DNA of 64,000 nucleotides from Microvelia longipes (Eukaryota; Arthropoda; Insecta; Hemiptera; Veliidae): NCBI GenBank assembly GCA_018340805.1, contig JACMZG010001914.1, positions 4,899,369 to 4,963,368 of the forward strand, read 5' to 3'. Shown piece by piece: positions 23,943 to 36,143 of this stretch (position 1 is its first letter; each line of letters starts with the position of its first letter). The notes under the pieces were generated by a model. It saw only the letters and a program-made list of their open reading frames with translations, ran no database searches and was not told where the DNA came from. The position numbers and the translations under genes were made by a program.

Positions 23943-24281
23943 ATTCTGGCGCAAAGGTTTGCATGCCGGGTGAAAGTCAAGGCATGTGAGTAGAATTAAA
24001 ATGGTCCAGAGTCTAAGGAGCACTTCAACCTAGGGTACTCGGGTTCAAATTCTGATGAGGAAATCGTTTTATTTACGTTACTATAAAACATTTTAGGAAA
24101 ATGTTATAACTATGTTATAACATGTATATAACTACAAAATAATTCAAGCGCGGAGGACTTATGTTGGGTGAATTTCCTTTGGAATGCGTGTTTCTGTGCT
24201 TAACAATTCATTACTTGCTTAAGGTTCCGGTTTATGCTAATTAAATTAAGCAGTACCCAATTATCAAGCACTACTCCCAGT
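23943..24281 (+). mobile_element. tRNA-headed foldback element, truncated copy
   Basis: A tRNA-like module with a B box (GGTTCAAATTC, 24042-24052) is followed at 24140 by the outer arm of the foldback family (GCGCGG, then TGGGTGAATTTCCTTTGG), which ends abruptly where a hAT-like element begins at 24282. The part at 23943-23975 resembles the outer end of another arm. The same order, tRNA-like then foldback, occurs at 28.6 and 50.9 kb. Confidence 0.65.
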
Positions 24282-25490
24282 GGCGGACTGAGCCAAAAAG
24301 GCCCAAGGAGGGTTTGGCCAAAAGGGCTCAAACCTTCATCACAAGAAGAGGGAGGAAATAGAAGCGTATAAAGTTAGTGTTTTTCACTTCTAAGGTCTAA
24401 CACGCTTAATGTCAACAGACATTAGGTATACTATTTTTTTAATTTTACTAGGATTCATGACTTAATATTCTCAAAAAAAGTAAGAATAACATTATTATGT
24501 ACAATAACATGTACATTTACAATGTACATCAACCATTGTACACTGTACACATTAATAATAATAATAAATCTTTATTTTTCATTAAATTTTACACAGATAA
24601 AACATTAGACAATTGTCAATATCTTAAATATAGTAATTTAATAAAAGAAGTATTCTACATATTCTAAGAGCTAATCAAGCTATAGTAATCGTCAATGTAT
24701 AAATTAAGCCTCTTTCTCATTTGTTTTGAGTTTTTTGTAAAAATACTCACTGTACAAAAATACTCAGTGTTGATAGTAAGGATGTAGTAGTGCTACGAGT
24801 GCCGAAGGAGTAGTGGTGGGGGTTGATAGTAAGGATTAGTAGTGCTACGAGTGCCGAAGGAGTAGTGGTGGGGGTTGATAGTAAGGATTAGTAGTGCTAC
24901 GAGTGCCGAAGGAGTAGTGGTGGGGGTTGATAGTAAGGATTAGTAGTGCTACGAGTGCCAGAAGGAGTAGTGGTGGGGGATGATAGTAAGGATTAGTAGT
25001 GCTACGAGTGCCGAAGGAGTAGTGGTGGGGGTTGGCGACACCTTTTTACATTGTGAAGGCCTGATATGCTCCTTCCCCTTTATATAAGTTCCTTGGTCAC
25101 AAGAGGCCCATTAGGGTGGGGGGGGGAGGTGTTGCTTCCCAAGTAGAGGGGTCTACTTTTAACTAGGATAATCTTCATGATTATAGCAAGCTTAATTTAT
25201 TCTAGTAATGAATAAAATCAAATCAAATAAAACTATTTTATTTTAATAATAAATAGGGGCCATAAATATCTAAAATTTATTATATATTTTTAATTATTTT
25301 AAAAATATTAATATCTAGAGCCCTGATCAAGTTTATATGGGCCCTTTTTGGCCCTAGTTTTTTGTATGGGGCCCTTAAAGTCAAGGTAAAATAAATAAGG
25401 GCCTTAAAGACTCTATGTAACAGTAAATTTCAGGTAAGTACTTAAAAAAAAATTGTTTCTAGGATCTCTTTAGGCCCTTTGTTGTAGATT
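24282..25490 (+). mobile_element. hAT-like non-autonomous element, family D
   Basis: Begins CAGTGGCGGACTGAGCC, a hAT-type end, and shares internal blocks (GGCCCAAGGAGG, TAGAGGGGTCTACTTTTAA, TATGGGGCCCTTAAAG) with the opposite-orientation copy at 52197-53452. A 52-bp minisatellite has expanded inside. The right terminus is not resolved. No transposase frame is visible. Confidence 0.65.
24770..25036. repeat. Minisatellite, about 52-bp unit
   Basis: Five almost identical copies containing TAGTGCTACGAGTGCCGAAG. The high identity points to recent expansion. Confidence 0.95.
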
Positions 25491-25499
25491 TAAAACACT

Positions 25500-25740
25500 A
25501 AGTTTCGTTCCAATACGACAAGTATATTCATGATTTTTGTTGGATCACATAAGTAAAGTAGGATTGAGCGTGGTCAGTGCCTGGAAGAGTGACAGCAGGG
25601 AATGTAACGGATGTATTTACTATCTGAGGACGTGCGAAGCGAGTCCGAAGTAGGGAGGATGAGCGCAGCCAATCTGGTGATAATAAGGAAAAATTGCGAA
25701 GCACCCCGCACACGATTTTTTTTTTTTATTTGACAATATG
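25500..25740 (+). repeat. Dispersed repeat family C
   Basis: Shares GAGCGTGGTCAGTG and GCGAAGCGAGTCCGAAGTA with 26940-27090 and, in reverse, with 41230-41480 and 47320-47570. The function and class of this family are unknown. Confidence 0.6.
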
Positions 25741-25794
25741 GAACTTTTTTGATGCGTTAAAAGACAATGTAGGTTTTGAATCCCCTCCCTTCTC

Positions 25795-25910
25795 GTAATA
25801 TCACTAGTAATAAAAAAACATTTTATATTATATTATATAATATCACCAGTAATAAAAAAATATTTTATATTATATTATATAATATCACCAGAAAAAAAAA
25901 ATATTTTATA
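25795..25910. repeat. Short tandem repeat, about 45 bp, three copies
   Basis: Units of AATATCACCAGTAATAAAAA plus an A/T tail. The open frame across it is an artefact of the repeat. Confidence 0.85.
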
Positions 25911-25989
25911 TTATCTCTTCTTATATATTATTATTACATAGATGGTTATGTTTTTTATTATATTATATAGAACTATCAAAGCAATCTTT

Positions 25990-26214
25990 TACTTCGTTCA
26001 CGCGCGGGGTTTGGCAGGTTGTTCAAACCCGTGTTCAACTTCCTTTGGGGTTCAAACCCAAATGTTCAAATGGTATTTTTCACCGTGATAAATGTGTTTC
26101 AGTGATAAACCCTAAGTTCAATCTCGTTCATACGACAATTGCGGGGGGATTGAGCCCCATAGGAGGTTGTACACGGGTTGAACCCCCTGCCAAATCCCGC
26201 GTCTAAACAAAGTA
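25990..26214. mobile_element. 225-bp MITE with about 70-bp inverted repeats
   Basis: Left arm TACTTCGTTCACGCGCGGGG continuing through TTTGGCAGG; right arm is its near complement, ending at AAGTA. The arms pair over roughly 70 bp with scattered mismatches. No clear target duplication was found. Confidence 0.7.
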
Positions 26215-27203
26215 TATAGAAACACTAATAATTATTTACATTGCGCTGAATCCCATTTAAGTTTAGTTTACTTATGATCGTTATATTGATTTATTAATCA
26301 AGGATGCAATTATAAGAATTTACCAAAGAAAACTACGAAATATTGCAATAAATAATGGTCTTAAAAATGATAATCACAAACAATGACAAAAATATATAAT
26401 TTAACGAGCAATGGGTTGTGTAATGATGCAGGTGCAAATATTAGCCCGTATGGTAATCGTTTAAATTAAAATCTTCCATTTTTGGTAAAACACCCGGTTT
26501 TTTAATATTTGATTAAAATATGGTCTAGATAATAGGAACCGAATTATAAATACGAATTTTTAGAGTAAACATGACATCTCTGTTTGAATAATACAAAAAA
26601 TTACCAAGTTTTATTTCAATACAGTAGTATATTATATATGTCTACGGTTTTGTCAGATCATTTTTGTATAGGCGCATTGAGCACAGCCGAAACTAGTAGA
26701 CAGTTAAAGGGGGCTGTCTAATAGTAAGAGGGCGAAACCGATCCTAGAGGGGGGGGGATTCACACATATATAAGGGAATTCAACTGAAATCTACCTCGAC
26801 ATTGGAGATGTATTTTTTTAAGGGACCCCTGGCCCTCACCTGGCTACGGGCCTGATTGAACATTTCAGCTAGCGTATAGGTGATCGCTGAAAATAAAACG
26901 GATTTTTTATATCTGTGTATGTGTACTAGCAAAGCAAATTCGAAGTAGTTCTGCAATATAAAATTGGTACATTTCTATGTTCTGAGGACGAGCGAAACGA
27001 GTTCGAAGTAACGAAAATGAACGTAGCGAATTCTATAAGCTAAGGTAAAGTTAAAAGGTACCCCGTACGTAATATTCATTTAATAGATTTAAAAAGGTAT
27101 GTGATAATTTAATCATTAAAAGATTCACCGGTGCAACAAATAAAATACATGTAAATGTATGCCTGTACGAGTATCTCTAATCTTATTCAAAAGAAACAAC
27201 TTA
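26215..27203. other. Intronic sequence of the secreted-peptide gene with repeat debris
   Basis: Lies in intron 1 if the gene model is right. It contains a family C fragment at 26940-27090 (GGACGAGCGAAACGAGTTCG). No other gene was recognised. Confidence 0.45.
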
Positions 27204-27204
27204 C

Positions 27205-27252
27205 CAAAACAACAGCAATAAAGAAAACAGCGAACGATACGGCGTATTTCAT
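27205..27252 (-). CDS. Secreted-peptide gene, first exon (signal peptide)
   Basis: The ATG at 27252-27250 starts MKYAVSFAVFFIAVVL, a short positive N-region followed by a hydrophobic core. After the sixteenth codon comes a strong donor, TTG|GTAAGTTG (intron from 27204), in phase 0. A TATA box about 100 bp upstream and a 5' leader of about 70 bp fit a normal transcription unit. With exon 2 the signal peptide would be about 23 residues long. The role is unknown; candidates are a venom or salivary peptide, an antimicrobial peptide or a regulatory peptide. Confidence 0.65.
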
Positions 27253-27345
27253 TTTAATATGAAATGTTCACACAGCTAATCTAAGTAATATGAATGTGTT
27301 GAAACAATCTTTACCAATTGGTTCGATTTGCCACGATTCAAATGA

Positions 27346-27353
27346 CTTTTATA
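27346..27353 (-). promoter_or_regulatory. TATA box of the secreted-peptide gene
   Basis: TATAAAAG on the minus strand, preceded by a relatively GC-rich stretch (GAGGCGTCAAAATAAACGCG). Initiation about 30 bp downstream, near 27322, would leave a leader of about 70 nt before the ATG at 27252. Confidence 0.6.
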
Positions 27354-27699
27354 CGGAAAAACGAAGCAATTACGCCACGCGTTTATTTTGACGCCTCTGT
27401 GAATAAAACAGGAAATCCTGGCGAAACAATAAAATATCAAATAATATATAACTATCGCCGTACTTTCTTCCTTTATACGATTTCAAGTCAGTTTTAAACT
27501 ATGAAATTTCAATGTCATTATCAATTCTCATAATAACATTTTTGTTTGATAACATAAAGCCCGATCAACAATGGAACTTCCTATGTTAGCCTTCCATGTT
27601 ATCCTATCCTAACAACATAGTTTAAATGTCATGTCGAAAAAAATAATTATGAAGCACCTTAATAATAAATAAATAAATAAAAATAATTATGATATATTA

Positions 27700-28150
27700 A
27701 AATTCTAGCGGAATGATATATTAAAACCTAGCGGTATGATATATTAAAATTATAGCGGTATGATATATTAAAACTCTAGCGGTATGATATATTAAAATTC
27801 TAGCGGAATGATATATTAAAACTCTAGCGGTATGATATATTAAAATTATAGCGGTATGATATATTAAAACTCTAGCGGTATGATATATTAAAATTATAGC
27901 GGTATGATATATTAAAACTCTAGCGGTATGATATATTAAAAATTATAGCGGTAGATATATTAAAATTATAGCGTATGATATATTAAAATTATAGCGGTAT
28001 GATATATTAAATTATAGCGGTATGATATATAAAAGCGGTATGATATAGCGGTATGCGGTATGATATATCAAAATCTAGCGTATGATATATTTAAAATTCT
28101 AGCGGTATATATATTAAAACTCTAGCGGTATGATATATTAAAATTTATGA
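27700..28150. repeat. Minisatellite, 24-bp unit
   Basis: About 18 copies of GCGGTATGATATATTAAAAT plus four bases. Decayed copies cluster near 28020-28090. It lies 0.5 kb upstream of the secreted-peptide promoter. Confidence 0.95.
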
Positions 28151-28159
28151 AATTATAAA

Positions 28160-28645
28160 ATTCTAGCGCTGAAGTCCGCATGCCGTACGAATTCCCTTTG
28201 AAATGCGTGCTTACGTGCTTAGCAATCCATTTTTTGCTTATGATCGTGCTTTATATCTAGAGCATTAAGATTATTTTCAAAGGAAATGCGCTTATGCATT
28301 CCTCAGGTTATACAGAATTTTGGTCATTATTCTAATATCAGCACGGCACATTTTATTGCCACTAATTCAAAGCCCAGTATGAGCTAATTTTAAAATATCT
28401 TAGCGCATTTCATTTCATTATTGCTTAAGTTATAAAGTAAAAACCGGAAACTTCAAGAAAAAAATGGATTGTTTATTATCATGGAAGCACGTATTTTAAT
28501 AAAAATTCGCCCGCCATGCAGAACTCTGCACATGCGAAATTGTTATAAAGTATAAAGCTAATAAAATGAAAACATGATCTGTCTACCTTACCAGGATTTG
28601 AGCCTAGTATCATCAGACACTTACACTATTTTTGAGTCTCAATCC
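28160..28645 (-). mobile_element. tRNA-headed foldback element, diverged copy
   Basis: The arms (from 28163 and ending near 28530) pair imperfectly: GTCCGCATGCCGTACGAATT and GGAAGCACG match the arms at 50143-50818. On the minus strand a tRNA-like module with B box GGCTCAAATCC (28604-28594) precedes the arm. This copy lacks the duplicated outer unit seen at 50.2 kb. Confidence 0.65.
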
Positions 28646-29233
28646 GTATTATAAACCCAGAACTAGGTTTATTTCAAGACCTCACAACTTGTTCGCTAGA
28701 CTTAGCGTAGTTTTTACTCTCTTATGTTGTAGTTAAAATTAAATTTTCTTTTAAACATCATTCGAAACAAAATATTTTTTTTTAAATTGGCGTAAAGTAG
28801 AAAAAAAGAGAAATGTTGTCTCAAACATAATGCTTAATATTACGAGACAAGACTACCGTATCTACATTTAAATATGACCAATAAAACCCTCAAACTTGAA
28901 ACACTACAATACCAGAATCCGTTCGAATTATTTCAAAGACTTTATACCTACCGCACTCTACCGGCCGTCGACTAACTAATATTTTCTTTTTTTCAAATTA
29001 CAGAACAAGACAAGTTGACGTTCTTTAATCCACCATTAAATTGTTTGAAGAGCCGTTTGTACGGAAAGAAAGTCACAGTATTGTTTCTTAAAAGAACCGA
29101 CTTAGCGGCTTCAACTTGTTAACTTTGATTTACAGCTGTATAACTCAAGAGCGGAATTTGTCGCGCTTATGATTACTATTTTTTTTGTTTCTTGTTATGA
29201 ATTTTGTCAAAACAGGATTGAATTTGAGTTAAC

Positions 29234-29551
29234 CATAGAGATATTAAAACTAGATGGCCCTATAGGTTAAATTTTGAAACATCGAAAAAGTAACCTGACT
29301 ACCTTCGCTTATCAATAAAATCAAATAATCAGTACAAAATTACAATAAATTATAAAGTAGAACGTTAAAAACACAAATCAGAACATAAACAATGAGCGGG
29401 AAGCCGAAATAAATTAATTTATTTTAACCTTTTCCTCACTCTTTTAAGGATGATGCATGCAATGAGGTTTCACAGAGCCCCTGAATGCCCCAAAAAGATG
29501 TTTCAGACTTTTCAATATATTGTGATAGGCTATGCCCCCTCTATGTCTATG
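29234..29551 (+). mobile_element. hAT-like MITE, family A, with exact 8-bp target duplication
   Basis: GAGTTAAC flanks both ends exactly (29226-29233 and 29552-29559). The ends are CATAGAGATATTAAAACTAG and CTCTATGTCTATG. This copy defines the family boundaries at 318 bp. Confidence 0.9.
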
Positions 29552-29574
29552 GAGTTAACATGTTTTTACTTTTC

Positions 29575-29905
29575 CTTATGTATAAGATGATAGATAATTT
29601 TAACATAATGGTGTATTCCATGTATAAGATAAAAAATTTATATTAATGATGTATTCCATGTATAAGATAAAAAATTTATAATAATGATGTATTCCACGTA
29701 TAAGATAGATAATTTATAATAATGATGTATTCCACGTATAAGATAGATAATTTTATCATAATGATGTATTCTATGTATAAGATAAATAACTTATAATAAT
29801 GATGTATTTATAAGATAAATAATTTTAACATAATGATGTATTCCATGTATAAAATAGATAATTTTAACATAATGATGTATTCCATATATAAGATAAATAA
29901 TTTTC
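29575..29905. repeat. Minisatellite, about 40-bp unit
   Basis: Eight copies of ATGATGTATTCCATGTATAA with a variable A/T part. Confidence 0.95.
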
Positions 29906-30347
29906 TTTAAAATTGGCTACAAACATCCAAACGAAACTATAAGGCTGTGAACATATATGTTTTATAATACAAAAGTTGCATAAATCAACGAGATATAATT
30001 TTATAGAGGTGCCACTGTCCATCCTGCTCTATCTATTGATCTGTGTTGTAGCCAAATATTGAAGACCCGTAAAGATGGTAGTGTGAAACTTATATGGTAG
30101 TGTGTATTATTATTTAAAGGTCAGATGCACAACTTGGGCTATTAAACTTTTTTTTTTGGGGGGGGGGGGGAGTTAATATTAATTTGGAGATTTTGTTAAA
30201 CTAGGGAAATTTATAATGAAAACAAAGTTTGTCAAAGAAAATTTTGAGGTTCTCGGTATAAGAGCAGGTGAAGGGAAACTAGGGACATCGATTCTACTCT
30301 GTCTCCAAATCCTGTGTAAGAGTTAAATTTCATACCCATAGTTTAGT

Positions 30348-30349
<2 letters not shown>

Positions 30350-30429
<80 letters not shown>

Positions 30430-30480
30430 ATCGCGAAAGCATGTTTTCGTGACAAGGGACCAGCTATCTTGTAAGCAAAT
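30350..30480. repeat. (TA)n tract with a dispersed repeat end (family G)
   Basis: TA repeats to 30424 are followed by TATCGCGAAAGCATGTTTTCGT, shortened here to its core GCGAAAGCATGTTTTCG, and AGGGACC. The same combination is seen at 51763-51940, and without TA at 53700-53740. Confidence 0.75.
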
Positions 30481-31372
30481 TTTTCTCAAAATAATTCTAT
30501 AAAATAAAATATTATAAAAGCAAGTTAATATATAGTTGGATAAATTAACTTACGAATATATAAGTTAAATAAACAATAAATTAAAAATAATGAATGGATA
30601 AAAGAAGTTGGAATAATATAAATGAAAAACAAGAAGAAACGTAGAGTATTGTGATGATAGAGTGGGAGATGAATGAGGAGATGAGATCTTTGTTATAATT
30701 CTATGCTTTATATCATATAGTCAAAACACTCGTATTAGAGGTGTTTTGGAAGGCGTTTCCGAAGCCAGTAATTGCTCAAACACCGCTGTCGGCAAACTAT
30801 AAAAGCTTTAAAGAAAAGCTTTTTTTCAAGTTTTTGTTAAGTTTTTTATCTGGGCGATAACAGATGGAGGCGTGGCTATGGAAAAGACGTTCAGTTACAG
30901 TATTTCTCTGCCCTCAAGCGTTTTGAGATCGGTATAGTGATATCGCGGGTCAAGCGGATATTTGATTATAGGGCGGTCTTATAAAGTATTTCTAATGTGT
31001 TTAGATGATGGAGGATTTCGGAGGATAGAACTCCCCCGCGATGATAGTCGTGTCATCGCTTTATCCTATTGTTTTCTTCCATATTTAATATTTTTGAAAC
31101 AAACCGAAATGATACTGCTCAGTGACTCAGTGGCAACATGATGTGTCGACTCACTTCACTTTAACTTTGAGCAGCTAACTTTAAAAAGCTTTTATCTACG
31201 ATTTTTAATATTGACGGTTTATGTCAGTCATCATGCACCGAAAACACGTCTTTACAGTGTTCTAGATAAATTCTTCTTAATTTCGGCACCAGTAAAGAAA
31301 ATTAAAGAAATTCTCTTCTATTTTCTTTTCTAGCGTCAAAAGTAAGAAGAAATTTTCTCTGCGTTTTATTTA
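30481..31372. other. Intergenic, nothing recognised
   Basis: A moderately GC-rich patch at 30840-31060 has no convincing frame. 31260-31340 is loosely similar to 4860-4960 (TTCTTACTTTCAGCACTGGT), marking another old repeat. Confidence 0.4.
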
Positions 31373-31410
31373 AACAAACTCACTGATAAGAAGTTATCAG
31401 TGAGTTTGTT
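31373..31410. repeat. Perfect 17-bp-arm hairpin
   Basis: AACAAACTCACTGATAA, loop GAAG, then the exact complement. Isolated; possibly the tip of an old inverted-repeat element. Confidence 0.8.
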
Positions 31411-31599
31411 AAGTTTTATCAGTATGTGTTGCCAGTTTGAGTTCTTGTGGTTTATTGAATTCACTTTCTTAATTAATTTTTAAGTGGTTTTTAAAGGTCT
31501 ATTGAAAACTATTAACTAAAATTAACTATTAAAAATAAGTGTTAGTGACAGTGGTTGTGAAGAAAATTATTCGCCCAAAATTAATTATATATAATAAAT

Positions 31600-31607
31600 A
31601 ATAAATA

Positions 31608-31639
<32 letters not shown>

Positions 31640-31680
31640 TATATAAATATATATATATATAATATATATATTATATATAA
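31600..31680. repeat. (TA)n microsatellite
   Basis: TA dinucleotides with phase breaks. Confidence 0.9.
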
Positions 31681-31812
31681 TTTATTTTTATTATAAGTTT
31701 ATTAGAATTGATCCCGAGGAAAAGTTAAAATAAATCGATGGAAATTAATAAACTTTTTATCATAGAAGAACATACCCTATCTCAATACATTATTGTAAAA
31801 CACATTGTTATT

Positions 31813-31925
31813 AACAGTTGACAGTGTAGGAGGGATAAATAATGCGAGGAGCCAATTAGGTTAGTCCTGACAAACCATCAATTTCTTATCAGGCAAACCT
31901 CTTTGGTTCCTCTACCATATTTATG
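31813..31925. mobile_element. Diverged MITE, family B relative
   Basis: CAGTTGACAGTG, GGAGCCAATTAGGTTAGTCC and a right part ending TTGGTTCCTC correspond to the arms of the element at 12471-12638. The terminal bases are lost. Confidence 0.6.
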
Positions 31926-32875
31926 TGAATGTGATTACATTTATTTTAAGAAATGCATTCTTGTATATTTTATACATTTTTTCTCCCTCGTTTTTCTCTT
32001 TTTTCCTTTTTTGAGTTTCCTGGGGGTGAGGGGGGATCGCCCATCCATACCTCCCAAAAAAGATAAGAAAACTTCTGCAGGTTATTTTGAATTTTGCACA
32101 TTTTTTTAAAAATATATCAAGTCAGGGATTTGACGAAACGTCTCAAAATGCATTAAAAACTTGATATGGGGGTTACAAATTTGATCTTAAATGACCAAAT
32201 AAAAGAAAATTTTACGCATTGACTAAGCAAGTTTATTGTTCATTAACGCATTCATGGTATATTTGAATATTACAATAGTTCAAACTTCAGGTAGGTAATT
32301 TTACATTTCTCCAAATCGTTCAGGTTGTAAATCAGTCACTATTATTGACTTAAAAACAAAAAAAGGGCAATTACTTTCACACGAAGTTGGCCACACTGAT
32401 CGCCACACCTGAGGGCCAAATCGTACCTTTCCCTTTTAATGAATAGGTTTAACCTTTATGTTATACCTGTACTTTGTGATAGAAGTGTTTTATGGTTGTT
32501 TTAAGGCCACCCTACTCGGTAGCCAAGTGATAGGGGTTGGTACTAATTGGGTGGCACAAAAATCCATTCATCATACTGTGATCCATTATATTTTCAAGCA
32601 ATTACTATGTACACACGGGATATTCAACAGGTAAACTTATCGTTCACCTTATTCACGTATCGATCGCATTTAATTCTCTCTTGCGTCATAGATGTTTAGT
32701 CGAGTTAACTGACGTCATATAACGTATCCAGCAGCCAAAACAATTGTCTTTAAATTGTCTTTAAATTGTGTTTTAAATTGTCTTCAATCTTTAAAGTGAA
32801 GGTTCACTCGCGGGTTATAAGGGAGATAAATATGAAAAATATGTTTTTCGGATATTAATCAAGTTCACTAAAAAA
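31926..32875. other. Intergenic, nothing recognised
   Basis: A repeated TTTAAATTGTCT phrase occurs near 32745-32790. An open frame at 31903-32109 is low complexity and unsupported. Confidence 0.4.
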
Positions 32876-34072
32876 ATGTATTCGTTAAAAAATAGTTTTT
32901 TACACGGCAAGGTGGAGATCATGTCCACATTGGATAGTATATTTGTGGTCAAGCAATTAATAAGGAGAGCGCATGACTATGGAATGCCATTGGTGCTAAT
33001 TTTTGTTGACTTTAAGAAAGCTTTCGACTCAGTGTTGCAAAATCGAGTGATAAGATGTTTAAGAGAGAGCGAAAATACACTGCTATGCAACAATTTTTTG
33101 AACATATTTATAAACATGCAAGTTTAAATATAAAAATTGAGAAGAATGTTAAAAATACAAAGTAAACAGGGAATAAGACAGGGGTGACGTGTCATCAGGA
33201 AAAATATTTATAAAGCTATTAGAAGAGGCATGCAAAGCGTTTAAACTGGAATAGAAAAGGAATCAAAGTAAAAACGGAAGTATTTAAACATGCTTAAGTT
33301 TTTGTGATGACATCATAATTATAGCCGAGTCGGTAGAACAAGCTGAAGAAATGTTAACAGAACTTATAAGAAGCTAGAAAGATAGGGTTTAGAAATTAAT
33401 ATGGAGAAAACAAATTTATGTCACTGAACATAGAGGGAGATAACAAGCAGATTGTAGCCGAAAACAGCAGGATAGAAGAAGTGAGGAGTTCATTTACCTG
33501 GGAACCTTAATAAACATAAAGGAAAAGGAAAGCGAGAAGGAGATAAGCAGAAGAATCGGACTAGGCTGGAGGAGCTACAATAGATATAAGCATCTGTTCA
33601 GATCAAAGGTGAGCATGGAAGCAAAAAAGAAGCTTTGACATCTTGTGTGCTACCTGTTCATGATCTATGGTTGCGAAACATGGGCAATGTCAAGAGAGAG
33701 TGATAAAAAATGAGGGTAGCACAGAGAAGAAAGGAACGGTGCATGTTTAAGAATTAGACGATCGGAGGACAGAAAGGACAAACGGATGATAGAGTCAGAC
33801 TAATTGGAGGTGAAATAATGAGGAGAGGAGTTGAAGTGGAGTGGTCAATAGTGAGGCTTTGCTGACGACCGATTTACTCAGCAGATGTATTTTGGTATCC
33901 AAGAGATTTGGTCTAGGAAAGCCAGGGAGACCTAGTATTCGTGGGATGAAGAGATGCGAAAAGTTACGACAATCAAATTGCTTGGCAAGTAGAATAGTCA
34001 TAGATAGGGAGCGAAATGGGGTAGATTATCCAGAGTGTATTGTCAAGTTTACCTTTATAAAAAAATTTAATA
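32876..34072 (+). pseudogene. RTE-like LINE reverse transcriptase fragment
   Basis: The first frame (32876-33127) carries STLDSIFVVKQLIRRA and LIFVDFKKAFDSV, the second being RT motif A. After frameshifts come RQGD (about 33175), FCDDIIIIAE (about 33305, the catalytic block with Cys in place of Ala), EFIYLGTLI (33490) and MIYGCETWAMS (about 33660). A GRP tail follows near 33925. This order fits the RTE clade. There are many stops; both the endonuclease and the 5' RT are missing. Confidence 0.8.
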
Positions 34073-35250
34073 AAAATATTAAAATATTGTATTGTTTATA
34101 CCATATACAATAAAATTGATAAAATCAACAATTATGATAAAAAAAAAAAATTAAAATAAAAATAATAATAAAATAAATAGTTTAAAATAAATACACAAAC
34201 TATTATAAATCAAAATAATAGTAATACTAATAATAAAAAAAAATAATAAAATAAAAATAAAACAATTAAATTTGCAATAAAAAAATAAAAAGATAAATAA
34301 AAAAAAAGATAAATAATTTTTCTATCATTTAAAACAAAATAATTAAATTAAAAAATCCGATCAAAAATTTATTAATAAAGTTTACAAAAATAATTTTACA
34401 TAAATATAATCAATAAAATCTCCTGCCTATGGCCGTCGGAGTGCCACGACATTTTAAATTATTATTATTTGAATACAATACGCACTTACATACTACGTAC
34501 ACACATTCATATATACACACATAAGACTTATACAAAACATGCACACTGATGTAGTATTTTTAATCTAATTTATTTGAAAGAGTCGTTCTATTGATGTTTC
34601 TAGTTTGTTTATTTTTATTCATATCAGCTAAATACCTATGATACACTATAATATTAATGACCTTAAATCAAAACAAACAAAAAATATATACATCTCCAAA
34701 TTAATAAACAATAACTCCTTATAAATTAAAATACTCTATCTATTCTCTCTATTTTTTTTTATAATTATCTATAATTATTCTATTTTTCTTTTTAATTTAA
34801 ATATTCTATTAGGTCTGGAAATCATAACTGATAGAAAATCAATATTAAGTGCAAATTAGTTGATTCTAGTATTTATAAAGGTGAAATAATAAGTGAAAAA
34901 TAAACGAAACAAACCTTTTCTCTTAATTAAACTAAAACTTAAATAATAAACTTGAAACTTCTCCTAACAAAATTAAGTTGAAATAGGCTGGCAAAGATAG
35001 AAAATCTTAACACAAACTCAACAAAAAATTACATTCATTACTGTTATTATTATTATTACTATCATTTTATACTATTATAAAGTAATCTAATTAATTATTT
35101 TTTCTTTAAACATATTATAAGCTCAAATTTAGTTTTGAAATTGGAGACAGGATCTTCGATAACTAGAGGCTTCTTTTGAATAAGCGACTAATGATTGTAG
35201 TTCATTATTATTTTACTATTGAGATAGTTGAGGAATTGTGCAAAAGATAG
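34073..35250. other. A/T-rich low-complexity stretch
   Basis: 34130-34420 is dominated by AATAA-type runs. An ACACACATTCATATATACAC tract lies near 34500. No gene is recognisable. Confidence 0.5.
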
Positions 35251-35329
35251 TTCAGTATTATTGTATTAAAATGTTTATCTCTAATATCTTGGTAAGCTGA
35301 ACAGGTAGATATAAAATGATACATATCTT

Positions 35330-36075
35330 CCTTCCCTCCATTATTACATACTTTACATAATCTCTCCTCCTCGTCTCTCAAGGCTTATTCATTAATCTAG
35401 CATACCACATCTTCCTATACAGCCACCTCACCCAAGTTAAATTATTATCATTCTTATCTATGTATTTATAGCCATCAATGGCTGGATACTTAAGTTGATT
35501 ATAGTAAGTATTAAACCTAGCGTTCTTTCCTGCCTGTTCTAACCCTTTAATTTCTTTATCCCTTATCTTTTCTATGACTGTATCTATCTTTTTCTTCCAT
35601 CCCTCTATATTTTCCCACTCTAAGCTTTCCTCGTTTTCCTTACATAACTTAACCCAACTTTCTACCCATCCCCTTAGCTCTTGCAGCTTCCCTTGTTAGG
35701 ATAGGGTAACCGTTTTTCTCCCATTAGTAATATTTTACTTAGATATTTAGAGCTTATTTTAAGGGTATGACTAAACATTGACTCTTTTCCAGTCTCTAAA
35801 CTGATCATGTAGTTTGGTGTAGAAGCAGCTACTCCCATAAGTTTTTTCCAAAATAAGCGCAAGCACCTTTCTAACTGATCATATTTATTGACACCATAGA
35901 TTTCAGCACCATAACTAAGCATAGTACGAGTCACAGCTTTAAAAATGTTTTCTTTGCTTTCTATGTTAATATCATTGGACATCATAAACTCCTTCCATGT
36001 TATATTTAAACTGATTTTTGCTACCCTTATTTTCTCTTCAATATGTTTAGTATATTTAAGCTTTGGGGTTAACAT
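35330..36075 (-). pseudogene. LINE ORF2 C-terminal region with Cys-rich motif
   Basis: The frame 36075-35674 reads LTPKLKYTKHIEEKIRVAKI and ends with STPNYMISLETGK. Further downstream the other frames give WVRWLYRKMWYARLMNK and CKVCNNGGKEDMYHFISTC, a CxxC...H....C motif typical of the LINE C-terminus. Confidence 0.75.
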
Positions 36076-36143
36076 TACTCCTAAGTATTTATATTCAGAT
36101 ACGATTCCTATCTTTTCTCCTTTATATTTCCAGCCGTAATCCT

